Positions 1 to 8,352 of a stretch of DNA of 47,348 nt are shown here, piece after piece. Made by a program: the position numbers and the translations under genes. The stretch covers positions 1-47,348 of the forward strand of contig CANJCB010000031.1 of NCBI GenBank assembly GCA_947473305.1, in the 5' to 3' direction. The DNA is from Rhodospirillales bacterium. Lineage in GTDB: Bacteria; Pseudomonadota; Alphaproteobacteria; ATCC43930; CGMCC-115725. Numbering within the stretch: position 1 is the stretch's first letter; every line of letters begins with the position of its first letter. The notes under the pieces are model-generated. The model had not been told where the DNA came from. It was given only the letters and a program-made list of their open reading frames with translations, and did not search any database.

Positions 1-104
1 GATATGCAAACTAACAGCGCTCTACAGCACCGCCGCCTGCACATCCCTTCCAATTCCATCCACAATGTCAAACAGCAAAGCCAATCTTGGCCCCCCAAAA
101 GGGA
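1..104 (-). other. Leader of a probable rRNA operon (partial; runs off left edge)
   Basis: This stretch has no credible reading frame. Read on the minus strand it starts just downstream of a strong promoter (111-139), contains a boxA-like antitermination sequence (66-77) and continues off the window edge. From memory, alphaproteobacterial rrn leaders carry a very similar TTTGACATTG stretch shortly before 16S. The 16S gene itself is not in the window, so the assignment is inference. Another highly expressed stable RNA is the main alternative. Confidence 0.65.
66..77 (-). promoter_or_regulatory. boxA-like antitermination element
   Basis: On the minus strand the sequence is TGCTGTTTGACA, which matches 10 of 12 positions of the classical boxA TGCTCTTTAACA. 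It lies about 27 bases downstream of the expected transcription start of the promoter at 111-139. In rrn leaders, boxA RNA is bound by NusB-NusE (S10) to prevent premature Rho termination. Confidence 0.55.
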
Positions 105-110
105 GCCGGG

Positions 111-139
111 CTTATAGGCCTCCACTCCAAACCAGTCAA
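111..139 (-). promoter_or_regulatory. Strong sigma-70 promoter, probably rrn
   Basis: On the minus strand there is TTGACT (134-139), a 17-base spacer and TATAAG (111-116), followed by a GC-rich discriminator CCCGGC. A GC-rich discriminator is typical of stringently controlled stable-RNA promoters. Upstream of the -35 is a T- and A-rich tract (about 144-160) that could act as an UP element. The start of transcription is expected near 104. Confidence 0.75.
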
Positions 140-238
140 CATGCTTTTCAAAGAAAAACGAGAGACCGGAGGATGACCGAAACCCGACGAGTCTAGGACC
201 GTTTTTCAACAGCCAAGGATCAGGAACCGATCATGGGA

Positions 239-255
239 GGCCGTTCGCAACGGCC
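239..255. other. Perfect 7-bp hairpin between DUF1489 gene and rrn promoter
   Basis: GGCCGTT, loop CGC, AACGGCC. It lies about 70 bases downstream of the DUF1489 stop codon on the minus strand. No U-run follows, so it may be a weak or Rho-assisted transcription end, or a 3' stability element. The rest of 140-323 shows no gene and no clear repeat. Confidence 0.35.
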
Positions 256-323
256 AGGCGCGGATATATATGTCGGTCGGATGACGCTGTCCAGGACTAA
301 AGGGAGATTTTCCCCGAAAAGTT

Positions 324-743
324 CTAAAGCAGTCCCAAAGCGCGGAGTTCCGCGATCATCGCCACCGGCAGATCATCGCTGTCTCCGGCAGCACCCCGGT
401 CGGGTGGCGCGTCCTTTTCCAGGAGATATCGCCAGCCCTGGAAAGGCCGGCGCGGCTGAAGCAGGGTCGGGACCAGTTCCGGATCGTAATCCACGGCGCA
501 ATGCGGATTGCCTTCCGCATCATGGATCGCGGAGAAACCCCGGATGAACTGGCGCCCCCTCACCTGCCCCTTGATCACCCAATAGATCGAGCCGCCGTCC
601 AGAATCTCCTCGGCCCGGCGCGGGGTGTTGCGGGTGAAGAAGCGGCTGGTGCCGCCCCGCTCCTTCCGGCGCAGCGCCTGGACTTCGAGCAAATGATCGA
701 AGTCGGTGACGCCGACCGCCATCTTGATTAGATGAAGGGCCAT
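324..743 (-). CDS. DUF1489 family protein
   Basis: A 139-residue protein that matches the alphaproteobacterial DUF1489 family (COG5458) by its opening MALHLIKMAVGV and the central segments RRAEEILDGGSIYWVIKG and RGRQFI. No signal peptide or membrane segment is visible, so it is probably cytoplasmic. The biochemical role of the family is unknown to me. It begins 24 bases after the HMG-CoA lyase stop codon on the same strand, so it may be cotranscribed with the leucine degradation genes, but the family is usually found in other contexts and a metabolic link is not implied. It is the last gene before the probable rrn promoter. Confidence 0.85.
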   Translation of the reverse strand: MALHLIKMAVGVTDFDHLLEVQALRRKERGGTSRFFTRNTPRRAEEILDGGSIYWVIKGQVRGRQFIRGFSAIHDAEGNPHCAVDYDPELVPTLLQPRRPFQGWRYLLEKDAPPDRGAAGDSDDLPVAMIAELRALGLL

Positions 744-767
744 GAGACTAAGGAACGCTCCTCTGGT

Positions 768-1673
768 TCAGGCGGATTTGGCCGCCAGCGCCCGGGATAC
801 CTTGGAAGAGGGCTCCCTGCCAAGCTCGGCGGAAATCCAGCGCCCGGCCGCTGCCAGCCTGACAAGATCGACGCCGGTCCCGATCCCCAGGCCTTCCAGC
901 ATATAGAGTACATCCTCGCTCGCGACATTGCCGGTGGCGCCCTTGGCATAGGGGCAGCCGCCGAGCCCAGCCACGGAACTGTCCACCACGGCCACGCCCT
1001 TTTCGAGGGAGGCCAGGATATTTGCCAAGGCCTGCCCCCAGGTATCGTGAAAATGGACGGCGAGACGGTCCAGGGGCACCGCCGATGCCACGGCATCGAT
1101 CATCGCCTGGATGCGGCCCGGGGTGCCGGTGCCGATCGTATCGCCGAGGGAGATCTCGTAGCAGCCGAGGTTCAGGAGCTTCGCGGCAACATCGGCAACG
1201 GCGGCAGGCGTTATCGGCCCTTCATAGGGGCAATCGACAACGCAGGACACATAGCCCCGGACCCGCATGCCCGCCCGGGCGGCCGCTTCCGCCACCGGCG
1301 CGAAACGATCCAGGCTTTCGGCGATCGAGCAATTGATGTTGCGCCGGGAGAAGCTTTCGGAGGCGGCGGCGAATATCGCGATTTCTTCTACCCTTGAGGC
1401 CAGCGCCGCCTCGAAGCCGGTCATATTCGGAACGAGCACCGGATAGCTGACGCCGAGCTTCCGCGCGATCCGCGCCAGGACCTCGGCCGTATCCGCCATC
1501 TGGGGTATCCATTTCGGGGAGACGAAGCTGCCGCTTTCGACGATGGCCAGCCCCGCCTCGCTGAGCCGGTCGATCAGGCCGACACGCGTGGCGGCGGAGA
1601 CGATCTGCGCCTCGTTCTGCAATCCATCCCGGGGGCCGACCTCGACCATGCGGACCCGACGTGGCAGTCGCAT
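768..1673 (-). CDS. mvaB: Hydroxymethylglutaryl-CoA lyase
   Basis: Cleaves 3-hydroxy-3-methylglutaryl-CoA to acetoacetate and acetyl-CoA, the last step of leucine breakdown. The 301-residue TIM-barrel protein shows the family residues: [12 protein letters not shown] with Arg15 and Asp16, the metal-binding HFHD (His207, His209), and the [14 protein letters not shown] loop with the active-site Cys240. Length is normal for the family. The start is an ATG three bases after the mccA stop, which points to coupled translation. Substrate specificity for HMG-CoA rather than a homocitrate-type substrate is supported by the cysteine loop and by the carboxylase and hydratase genes immediately upstream. 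Confidence 0.95.
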   Translation of the reverse strand: MRLPRRVRMVEVGPRDGLQNEAQIVSAATRVGLIDRLSEAGLAIVESGSFVSPKWIPQMADTAEVLARIARKLGVSYPVLVPNMTGFEAALASRVEEIAIFAAASESFSRRNINCSIAESLDRFAPVAEAAARAGMRVRGYVSCVVDCPYEGPITPAAVADVAAKLLNLGCYEISLGDTIGTGTPGRIQAMIDAVASAVPLDRLAVHFHDTWGQALANILASLEKGVAVVDSSVAGLGGCPYAKGATGNVASEDVLYMLEGLGIGTGVDLVRLAAAGRWISAELGREPSSKVSRALAAKSA

Positions 1674-1676
1674 TTC

Positions 1677-3671
1677 CTAATCCTTCGCGCGAAAGCCGAT
1701 CAGCTCGGCTCCTTCTTCCACCAGATCCCCGACTTTATAGCGCAGCGCCTCTATGACGCCATCGGCGGGAGCGACGAGAGCATGTTCCATCTTCATCGCC
1801 TCCAGAATCAACAAGGGTTGCCCCCGCTTCACGGCCGCGCCGGACTTTATGAGGACCTGGACGATCCGTCCCGGCATGGGCGCGACGAGCTTGCCATCCG
1901 AAGCCGCCGCCGATGCCTTGGGAGCCAATGGATCGACGACGCCGAATTGGCAGGTCGTCTCGCCGAGCCAAAGCGTCATCTCCGGCCCTAGCCGGCAAAC
2001 AGCCATTTCCTGGCGGACACCGTCGAGTTCCAGGAAGAGGATATCCCCCTTTTCCGCAACGATGCGCGCGAGCACCTCGCGTCCTTCGATCCCGAGGCGA
2101 TGAGCCGGCCGCCCATATTGGACGGTCATCGTCCGTTCAGCCTCGCCATCCCGCAGGCAGATTGCCTGACGCGACCTGCCGTTAAGGCGCCATCCCTCCC
2201 GCTGAGCCCAAGGGGAATGGGGGTCGCCGGTCATGCCGCACCGGGCAAGAGCCCTGCGCGCCTCGTCCCGCAACAGCGCCAGGCAAGCGGCGGCGAGCAT
2301 CCTGTCGGAAGCGGGTTCGGGCGGCGGCGTCAGCTCGGCGCGATGACGCTCGATGAAGCCGGTGTCGGCCGGTCCCCCCACGAAAGACGGATTACCCACC
2401 AGACGCAGCAGGAAATCGCGGTTGGTCGAGAGGCCGGCGATGCGATAGCAGGCGAGCGCGGCGCGCAAGCGTCTCAGCGCCGCCGGGCGATCCTCGCCAT
2501 GGGCGACCAGTTTCGCGATCATGGGGTCGTAATGGACGGTCACCGCATCGCCCTGGCGGACGCCGGTCTCGACGCGGATCCCCGGCCCCTCCGGCGTATC
2601 CAGGCGATGGAGGGTCCCGGTCGCCGGCAGGAAGCCGCGCCCGGGGTCTTCCGCATAGAGCCTCGCCTCGATCGCATGGCCGGTGATGCGCAGGTCCTCC
2701 TGCCGCAGCGGCAGGGGCTCTCCGGCGGCCACGCGCAACTGCCATTCGACGAGGTCCTGGCCGGTGATCATCTCGGTCACCGGATGCTCGACCTGGAGGC
2801 GGGTGTTCATCTCCATGAAATGGAAATCGCCGTCCTGGGCGATGAATTCCACGGTGCCCGCGCCGACATAGCCCACCGCCCGCGCGGCCGCGACGGCAGC
2901 TTCCCCCATCGCGCGGCGGCGGTCGGGGTCGAGGCCGGGCGCCGGCGCTTCCTCGATCACCTTCTGATGGCGACGCTGGATCGAGCAGTCCCGCTCGAAG
3001 AGATGGACGACCTTGCCGAGGGTGTCGGCGAAGACCTGGATCTCGATATGGCGGGGCCGGGTAAGATAGCGCTCGATGAGCATCCGGTCGTCGCCGAAGG
3101 CGGATTCGGACTCCCGCCGGGCCGAGGCCAGCGCCGCCGCGAAATCGGCGGGGGTCTCCACGATCCGCATCCCCTTCCCGCCGCCGCCGGCCGAGGCCTT
3201 GAGGAGCACGGGATAGCCGATCCGGTCGGCCTCGCCTGCAAGGAGCGCATCGTCCTGGTCGTCGCCGTGATATCCCGGAACCAGCGGCACGCCCGCCTTT
3301 TCCATGAGCGCCTTGGCCGCCGCCTTAGAGCCCATCGCGCGGATGGCGGCAGGCGGCGGCCCGATAAAGGTCAAGCCGGCCGCCGCGACGGCTTCGGCGA
3401 AGTCGGCGTTCTCGGAGAGGAAGCCATAACCGGGATGCACGGCCTCGGCCCCACTTTGCCGGGCGGCCGCGATTAACTTGGGGATCGAGAGGTAGCTCTC
3501 GCGCGCCGGCGCGGGCCCGATCGGATAGGCCTCGTCGGCAAAGCTCACATGCAAGGCCCCGGCGTCGGCTTCGGAATAAACGGCGACGGTCTTAATGCCC
3601 ATGCGCCGGGCGGTTCGGATCACCCGGCAGGCGATCTCGCCGCGATTGGCGATGAAGATCTTGTCGAACAA
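1677..3671 (-). CDS. mccA: Methylcrotonyl-CoA carboxylase, biotin-carrying alpha subunit
   Basis: Biotin carboxylase and biotin carrier subunit (664 residues) of the enzyme that makes 3-methylglutaconyl-CoA from 3-methylcrotonyl-CoA. Order: biotin carboxylase N-domain (IANRGEIACRVIRTARRMG near residue 8), ATP-grasp with SAGGGGKGMR, central BT-type linker, and a C-terminal biotinyl domain with EAMKMEH (biotinylated Lys627). The start codon is TTG, two bases after the liuC stop. It is supported by alignment with the PccA paralogue at 22264, which begins MFQKILIANRG. Methylcrotonyl rather than propionyl or acetyl specificity is inferred from the adjacent mccB, liuC, mvaB and ivd. No ATG near the start fits, so translation probably depends on coupling. 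Confidence 0.93.
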   Translation of the reverse strand: MFDKIFIANRGEIACRVIRTARRMGIKTVAVYSEADAGALHVSFADEAYPIGPAPARESYLSIPKLIAAARQSGAEAVHPGYGFLSENADFAEAVAAAGLTFIGPPPAAIRAMGSKAAAKALMEKAGVPLVPGYHGDDQDDALLAGEADRIGYPVLLKASAGGGGKGMRIVETPADFAAALASARRESESAFGDDRMLIERYLTRPRHIEIQVFADTLGKVVHLFERDCSIQRRHQKVIEEAPAPGLDPDRRRAMGEAAVAAARAVGYVGAGTVEFIAQDGDFHFMEMNTRLQVEHPVTEMITGQDLVEWQLRVAAGEPLPLRQEDLRITGHAIEARLYAEDPGRGFLPATGTLHRLDTPEGPGIRVETGVRQGDAVTVHYDPMIAKLVAHGEDRPAALRRLRAALACYRIAGLSTNRDFLLRLVGNPSFVGGPADTGFIERHRAELTPPPEPASDRMLAAACLALLRDEARRALARCGMTGDPHSPWAQREGWRLNGRSRQAICLRDGEAERTMTVQYGRPAHRLGIEGREVLARIVAEKGDILFLELDGVRQEMAVCRLGPEMTLWLGETTCQFGVVDPLAPKASAAASDGKLVAPMPGRIVQVLIKSGAAVKRGQPLLILEAMKMEHALVAPADGVIEALRYKVGDLVEEGAELIGFRAKD

Positions 3672-3673
3672 GC

Positions 3674-4471
3674 CTAGTGCCGCCAGCCGGGCTTGCGTTT
3701 CTCGAAGAAGGCAGCAACGCCCTCTTTCCCATCGCCCGAGGCACGGGCATCGGCGATGGCCTGGGCGGTATAGAGCATGAGCGTATCGGTGACCGGCCGA
3801 TCCTTGACCGAGGCGATGAGCTGCTTGGTATGAGTCTGCGCGCCGAGGGCGCCTTCCAGCAGCGACGCGACGATCCGTTCCAGGGCCGCATCGAGTTGAG
3901 CCGCGGGGACGACCTCATGGAGCAGGCCCAAGCGATGCGCCTCGGCGGCCGAGAACCGCTCGGCGCTGAGGCAATAGCGCCGAGCCGCCCGGGCGCCGAT
4001 TGCCGCGATCAGATAGGGACTGATGGTCGCCGGGACGAGGCCGAGCTTCACTTCCGATACGCAGAAGATCGCGCCCTCCGCCCCCACCGCGACATCGCAG
4101 CATGAGATGAGCCCGAGACCGCCCGCGAAGGCCGCGCCCTGAACCCGCGCGACGGTCGGCTTGGCAAAAGTGTCGAGGCTCGCCAGGAGCCGCGCCAGGG
4201 CGATGGCGTCGCCGACGTTCTGCTCCTCCGTATAGCCCGCCATGCGGCGCATCCAGGCGAGATCAGCCCCGGCGGAAAAGCTGGGGCCTGCCGCCGCCAG
4301 CACCACGACCTTGACGGCAGGATCCGCTTCCAGAGCGAAGAGAATCCCGGTCAGGTCGCGGATCACGCCGTCGTCGAAAGCATTATGGATCTCGGGCCGG
4401 TTCAAGGTCACCGTGGCGACGCCGCGCTCGTCGGTCGAGACCAGGATCGTCGGCGGGGTTTCGTCGGTCAT
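3674..4471 (-). CDS. liuC: Methylglutaconyl-CoA hydratase (enoyl-CoA hydratase family)
   Basis: A 265-residue crotonase-fold protein expected to hydrate 3-methylglutaconyl-CoA to HMG-CoA. Visible landmarks are SAGADLAWMRRM, the oxyanion-hole region GAAFAGGLGLISCCD and the catalytic segment SEVKLGLVPATISPY, which I recall as typical of LiuC proteins. The glutamate found in the GGGCE motif of classical crotonases is absent, as in that subgroup. I chose the ATG at 4471 (MTDETPP) over a longer frame opening at 4585, because the extra 38 residues lie inside mccB and look unlike the family. It starts seven bases after the mccB stop and ends two bases before the mccA start. Confidence 0.92.
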   Translation of the reverse strand: MTDETPPTILVSTDERGVATVTLNRPEIHNAFDDGVIRDLTGILFALEADPAVKVVVLAAAGPSFSAGADLAWMRRMAGYTEEQNVGDAIALARLLASLDTFAKPTVARVQGAAFAGGLGLISCCDVAVGAEGAIFCVSEVKLGLVPATISPYLIAAIGARAARRYCLSAERFSAAEAHRLGLLHEVVPAAQLDAALERIVASLLEGALGAQTHTKQLIASVKDRPVTDTLMLYTAQAIADARASGDGKEGVAAFFEKRKPGWRH

Positions 4472-4478
4472 CTCTTTC

Positions 4479-6086
4479 TCACATCCGGAAAACGCCGAAG
4501 CGGGTCGGCTCGATGGGCGCGTTGAGGCTCGCGGACAAGCCGAGCGCAAGCACGCGGCGGGTGTCCGCGGGATCGATGATGCCATCGTCCCACAGCCTCG
4601 CGCTGGCGTAATAGGGATGGCCCTGGGCTTCGTATTGGGCGCGGATCGGAGCCTTGAAGGTCTCTTCCTCTTCGGGAGGCCAGGCGCCGCCCTTGGCTTC
4701 GATCCCGTCGCGGCGCAGGGTGGCCAGAACCGAGGCCGCCTGCTCGCCGCCCATGACGGAAATCCGCGCGTTGGGCCACATCCAGAGGAAGCGCGGCCCG
4801 AAGGCGCGGCCGCACATGCCGTAGTTCCCCGCCCCGAAGCTCCCGCCGATGATCACCGTGAATTTCGGCACCTTCGCGCAGGCGACGGCCGTCACCATCT
4901 TCGCGCCATCCTTGGCGATGCCGCCGGCCTCGTATTTTCGCCCGATCATGAAGCCGGTGATGTTCTGGAGGAAGACGAGGGGAATGCCGCGCTGCGCGCA
5001 AAGCTCGATGAAATGCGCACCCTTCAAGGCGCTTTCGGAAAAGAGGATGCCGTTATTGGCAACAATCCCCACGGGATAGCCCCAGATATGGGCGAAGCCG
5101 GTGACCAGGGTCTGCCCGTAGAGTTCCTTGAATTCGTCGAACTCGCTGCCATCGACGAGGCGCGCGATGACTTCCCGAACATCATAGGGTTTTCGGCTGT
5201 CGATCTGCACCGCGCCGTAAAGGCTTTCCGGTGGGTAGAGCGGTTCGACCGGCTTCCGGATCTCGAGCGAAGCCTGTTTTACCCGATTGAGGGAGCCGAC
5301 GATCCGGCGGGCAATCCCCAGGGCGTGGGCGTCGTCCAACGCCAGATGATCGACGACGCCGGAGACGCGGGCATGGACATCCGCGCCGCCCAGATCCTCG
5401 GCGCTCACCACCTCGCCGGTCGCGGCCTTCACCAGGGGTGGGCCGCCCAGGAAGATCGTGCCCTGCCCTTTGACGATGATGCTTTCGTCGGACATGGCAG
5501 GCACATAGGCGCCGCCCGCCGTGCAGGATCCCATGACGACGGCGACCTGCGGCACGCCCGCCGCCGACATCGTCGCCTGATTATAGAAGATGCGGCCGAA
5601 GTGATCCCGGTCGGGAAAGACCTCGTCCTGGTTCGGCAGGTTGGCCCCGCCCGAATCCACCAGATAGAGGCAGGGAAGATTGTTCTCCCGGGCGATTTCC
5701 TGGGCGCGCAGGTGTTTCTTGACCGTGACGGGGTAATAGGTCCCGCCCTTCACCGTCGCGTCATTGGCGATGACGACACATTCCCGGCCCATGACAGGAC
5801 CGATACCCGTAATGATGCCGCCTGCCGGCACCTCATCGTCATAGAGCTGGTAGCCCGCCATCTGGGAGAATTCCAGGAACGGCGCGCTGGGATCGAGCAG
5901 GGTCCGGACCCGGTCGCGGGGCAGCAGTTTCCCTCGGCTCAGATGGCGCTGGCGGGCGGTCTCGCCCCCGCCTTCGCGAATCCGGGCGACCTTGACCGAA
6001 AGGTCGTCGATCAATGCACGCATGGCCGCATCGTTGGCCTTGAACCCCTCGGAACCGGGGTCGATCGAGGTCGTGAGCACCGCCAT
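4479..6086 (-). CDS. mccB: Methylcrotonyl-CoA carboxylase, carboxyltransferase beta subunit
   Basis: Carboxyltransferase subunit (535 residues) that moves the carboxyl group from biotin on MccA to methylcrotonyl-CoA. Both crotonase-like halves are present: the N-terminal half with [20 protein letters not shown] and [16 protein letters not shown], and the C-terminal half with [15 protein letters not shown] and [16 protein letters not shown]. The GFMIG and GNYGM segments distinguish MCC beta from PccB-type proteins such as the one at 20544. The gene heads the mccB-liuC-mccA-mvaB run. The ATG at 6086 has only a poorly spaced GAGG before it. Its 103-base upstream gap is shared with the divergent PheC-like gene, so any promoter lies there. 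Confidence 0.95.
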   Translation of the reverse strand: MAVLTTSIDPGSEGFKANDAAMRALIDDLSVKVARIREGGGETARQRHLSRGKLLPRDRVRTLLDPSAPFLEFSQMAGYQLYDDEVPAGGIITGIGPVMGRECVVIANDATVKGGTYYPVTVKKHLRAQEIARENNLPCLYLVDSGGANLPNQDEVFPDRDHFGRIFYNQATMSAAGVPQVAVVMGSCTAGGAYVPAMSDESIIVKGQGTIFLGGPPLVKAATGEVVSAEDLGGADVHARVSGVVDHLALDDAHALGIARRIVGSLNRVKQASLEIRKPVEPLYPPESLYGAVQIDSRKPYDVREVIARLVDGSEFDEFKELYGQTLVTGFAHIWGYPVGIVANNGILFSESALKGAHFIELCAQRGIPLVFLQNITGFMIGRKYEAGGIAKDGAKMVTAVACAKVPKFTVIIGGSFGAGNYGMCGRAFGPRFLWMWPNARISVMGGEQAASVLATLRRDGIEAKGGAWPPEEEETFKAPIRAQYEAQGHPYYASARLWDDGIIDPADTRRVLALGLSASLNAPIEPTRFGVFRM

Positions 6087-6189
6087 GCCTCAACCATGCG
6101 AAGCAAGGTGCCTGGGAGCAAGCGAAAACATTGCGGGAGGTCCCGGCTGGGCGGATAGTTCCGGCCTAACAAACGCTCGGGGAAACGCG

Positions 6190-6975
6190 ATGAAAAAAAT
6201 CAGGCTTGTAGGAATTGTGGCCGTGGCGGCGGCAGCCCTTCTGATGGCGGCGCCCAGCTGGGCGCAATCGAGCCGCCTCGACGAGATCATCAAGCGCGGC
6301 ACTTTGCGTGTCGGCACAACAGGCGATTACAAACCTTTCACATCTCTGGATAAATCGAACAACACCTATACCGGTTTCGATATTGACCTTGCACAGGACC
6401 TCGCCAAGGCGATGGGTGTGAAGGTTGAATTCGTCCCAACGGCCTGGCCGAAGCTTGCCGAGGATTTCGGAGCCGACAAGTTCGACATGGCCATGGGAGG
6501 GGTCTCGGTGACATTGGGCCGGGCCAAGGTCGGCTATTTCACGATCCCCTATATGCGCGAAGGCAAAACGCCGATCGCCCGCTGCACGGACGTCAAGAAA
6601 TTCCAGACCATCGCCGATATCGACAAGGCCAACGTCCGCGTCATCGTCAATCCCGGTGGCACCAACGAAGCCTTCGCCCGCGCCAATATCAAGACGGCGC
6701 AGATCACGGTCTTTCCCGACAACACCAAGATCTTCGACGAGATCGCGGCGAACCGGGCCGACATCATGATGACGGATGCCTCGGAAACCCGCTTCCAGGC
6801 GAAGGAGCATAAGGGCAAGCTCTGCTCGATCCACCCGGACAAGCCCTTCGATTTCGCCGAAAAGGCCTATTGGCTGCAACGGGACGAACCCTTGAAGCAG
6901 TTTGCCGATCAATGGCTCCATCTAGCCCGCGAAAACGGGACTTACAACGCTATCTTCAAGAAATGGTTTAACTGA
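6190..6975 (+). CDS. Periplasmic cyclohexadienyl dehydratase-like / amino acid-binding (SBP3 family) protein
   Basis: A 261-residue exported protein. Residues 1-25 form a signal peptide ending PSWA before Gln26; the rest is one bacterial extracellular solute-binding family 3 domain (SRLDEIIKRGTLRVGTTGDY, then TGFDIDLAQDLAKAMG). From memory it follows Pseudomonas aeruginosa PheC, the secreted cyclohexadienyl dehydratase that makes phenylpyruvate or phenylalanine from prephenate or arogenate, through TGDYKPF, MREGKTPI, NPGGTNEAFARANI (Glu160), MTDASE and PFDFAEKAY. It could be a true dehydratase or an amino acid-binding protein. No permease or ATPase gene is adjacent, which favours the enzyme. 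The start is the ATG before the lysine-rich n-region; a longer frame opening at 5992 is antisense to mccB. Confidence 0.8.
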   Translation: MKKIRLVGIVAVAAAALLMAAPSWAQSSRLDEIIKRGTLRVGTTGDYKPFTSLDKSNNTYTGFDIDLAQDLAKAMGVKVEFVPTAWPKLAEDFGADKFDMAMGGVSVTLGRAKVGYFTIPYMREGKTPIARCTDVKKFQTIADIDKANVRVIVNPGGTNEAFARANIKTAQITVFPDNTKIFDEIAANRADIMMTDASETRFQAKEHKGKLCSIHPDKPFDFAEKAYWLQRDEPLKQFADQWLHLARENGTYNAIFKKWFN

Positions 6976-7056
6976 CCCCGTCATTACGCCGGGCTCGCCG
7001 CATCCTGCCGGCGGCCCGGCGACGTCGATAGGGCTAAGGGCGGCAAGACGGGGTCA
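6973..7056. terminator. Nested perfect inverted repeat spanning two convergent stop codons; possible bidirectional terminator
   Basis: The outer arms are TGACCCCGTC (6973-6982) and GACGGGGTCA (7047-7056). The inner arms are CGCCGGGC (6987-6994) and GCCCGGCG (7014-7021). The left arm begins with the TGA of the PheC-like gene, and the right arm ends with the stop codon of the isovaleryl-CoA dehydrogenase gene. There is no U-run, so termination would have to be structure-driven or Rho-assisted. Confidence 0.5.
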
Positions 7057-8226
7057 CGCCGTCTCCTTGAAAAGCTCCCGGCCGATCAGCATGCGGCGGA
7101 TTTCCGAAGTGCCAGCGCCGATTTCATAGAGCTTAGCGTCGCGCAGAAGCCGTCCTGTCGGATTATCGTTGATATAGCCATTGCCGCCCAGGCATTGGAT
7201 GGCTTCCAAAGCCATCAAGGTCGCTTTCTCGGCGGCATAAAGGATCGCCCCGGCCGCATCCTTGCGCGAAGCCTGGCCCTTGTCGCAGGCCCGCGCCACC
7301 GCATAGACATAGGCCCGGCAGGCGTTGAGCGTCGTATACATATCCGCGAGCTTCCCCTGCATGAGCTGGAACTCGCCGATCGCCTGGCCGAACTGCTTGC
7401 GCTCGTGGAGATAGGGCAGCACCACGTCGAGGCAGCTTTGCATGATCCCAAGAGGGCCGGCGGCCAGAACCGACCTCTCGTAATCGAGCCCGCTCATCAA
7501 GACGCGAACGCCCTCGCCCGCCTTGCCCAACAGGTTCTCCGCCGGAACCTCGCAATCCTCGAAGACGAGTTCCGCGGTCGGCGATCCCCGCATGCCGAGC
7601 TTGTCGAGCTTCTGAGCGGGGCGGAAACCCTTCATGCCCTTCTCGATCAGAAAGGTGCTGATCCCCCGGGATCCGGCATCCGGATCCGTCTTCGCGTAAA
7701 CAACGAGAACATCCGCATAAGTCCCGTTAGAAATCCACATTTTCGTGCCATTGAGGATATATCGGTCGCCCTTCTTCACGGCCCGGGTCCGCATCGAGAC
7801 CACGTCCGACCCCGCCTCCGCCTCGCTCATGGCGAGCGCCCCCAGATGCTCCCCGGAAATCAGTTTCGGCAGGTAGCGGCGCTTCTGCTCCTCGGTTCCA
7901 TTGCGGCGAAGCTGGTTCACGCAGAGGTTCGAATGCGCCCCATAGGACAGGCCCACCGAGGCGGATCCCCGGCTCACCTCTTCCATCGCGACGCAATGGG
8001 CGAGATAGCCCATGCCGGCCCCGCCGTATTCCTCCTCGACCGTGATGCCGTGGAGACCCAACGCGCCCATCTGGGGCCAGAGATCGCGCGGGAACTCGTC
8101 CTCGCGGTCGATGGCGGCCGCACGCGGCGCAATCGCCTGATCGGAAAACCCGCGAACCGTGTCGCGCAGAAGCTCGATCTCGGGTCCGAGATCGAAGTCG
8201 AGGGTCGGGTAGCGGTTCGCAAGCAT
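7054..8226 (-). CDS. ivd: Isovaleryl-CoA dehydrogenase
   Basis: FAD-dependent acyl-CoA dehydrogenase (390 residues) that oxidises isovaleryl-CoA to 3-methylcrotonyl-CoA, feeding the carboxylase encoded downstream. It has the N-terminal helical domain, the beta domain with [11 protein letters not shown] and WISNG, and the C-terminal domain. Glu250 in SGLDYER is at the position of the catalytic base that marks isovaleryl-CoA dehydrogenases (Glu254 in the human enzyme), and GGNGYIND and [11 protein letters not shown] are present. The ATG at 8226 is chosen over in-frame ATGs at 8241 and 8247 because GGAGGA sits four bases before it. It is on the same strand as mccB but separated from it by the opposing PheC-like gene. 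Confidence 0.95.
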   Translation of the reverse strand: MLANRYPTLDFDLGPEIELLRDTVRGFSDQAIAPRAAAIDREDEFPRDLWPQMGALGLHGITVEEEYGGAGMGYLAHCVAMEEVSRGSASVGLSYGAHSNLCVNQLRRNGTEEQKRRYLPKLISGEHLGALAMSEAEAGSDVVSMRTRAVKKGDRYILNGTKMWISNGTYADVLVVYAKTDPDAGSRGISTFLIEKGMKGFRPAQKLDKLGMRGSPTAELVFEDCEVPAENLLGKAGEGVRVLMSGLDYERSVLAAGPLGIMQSCLDVVLPYLHERKQFGQAIGEFQLMQGKLADMYTTLNACRAYVYAVARACDKGQASRKDAAGAILYAAEKATLMALEAIQCLGGNGYINDNPTGRLLRDAKLYEIGAGTSEIRRMLIGRELFKETA

Positions 8227-8352
8227 CCTGTCCTCCGGCATCGCCATTAAAACAATGTCATCCGAAACGCGAGGGATGCAAGCAGCCCTCCCCGCATAGA
8301 AAGAACATTCGGGCCATTTCGGCTCGTCCTGAAGCGACCATAGGAGTCACGC

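Noticed and set aside
233-547. A plus-strand frame across the left intergenic region and the DUF1489 gene
   Set aside because: It overlaps DUF1489 coding on the other strand, and the composition is Arg/Pro/Gly-rich without a domain.
4242-6158. A 638-residue plus-strand open frame opposite mccB and liuC
   Set aside because: It mirrors two well-recognised minus-strand genes, starts without a ribosome-binding site and has Arg/His/Asp-rich composition typical of antisense frames in GC-rich DNA.
5992-6189. Extension of the PheC-like protein upstream to 5992
   Set aside because: The added 66 residues lie opposite the start of mccB, and the signal peptide begins at 6190.
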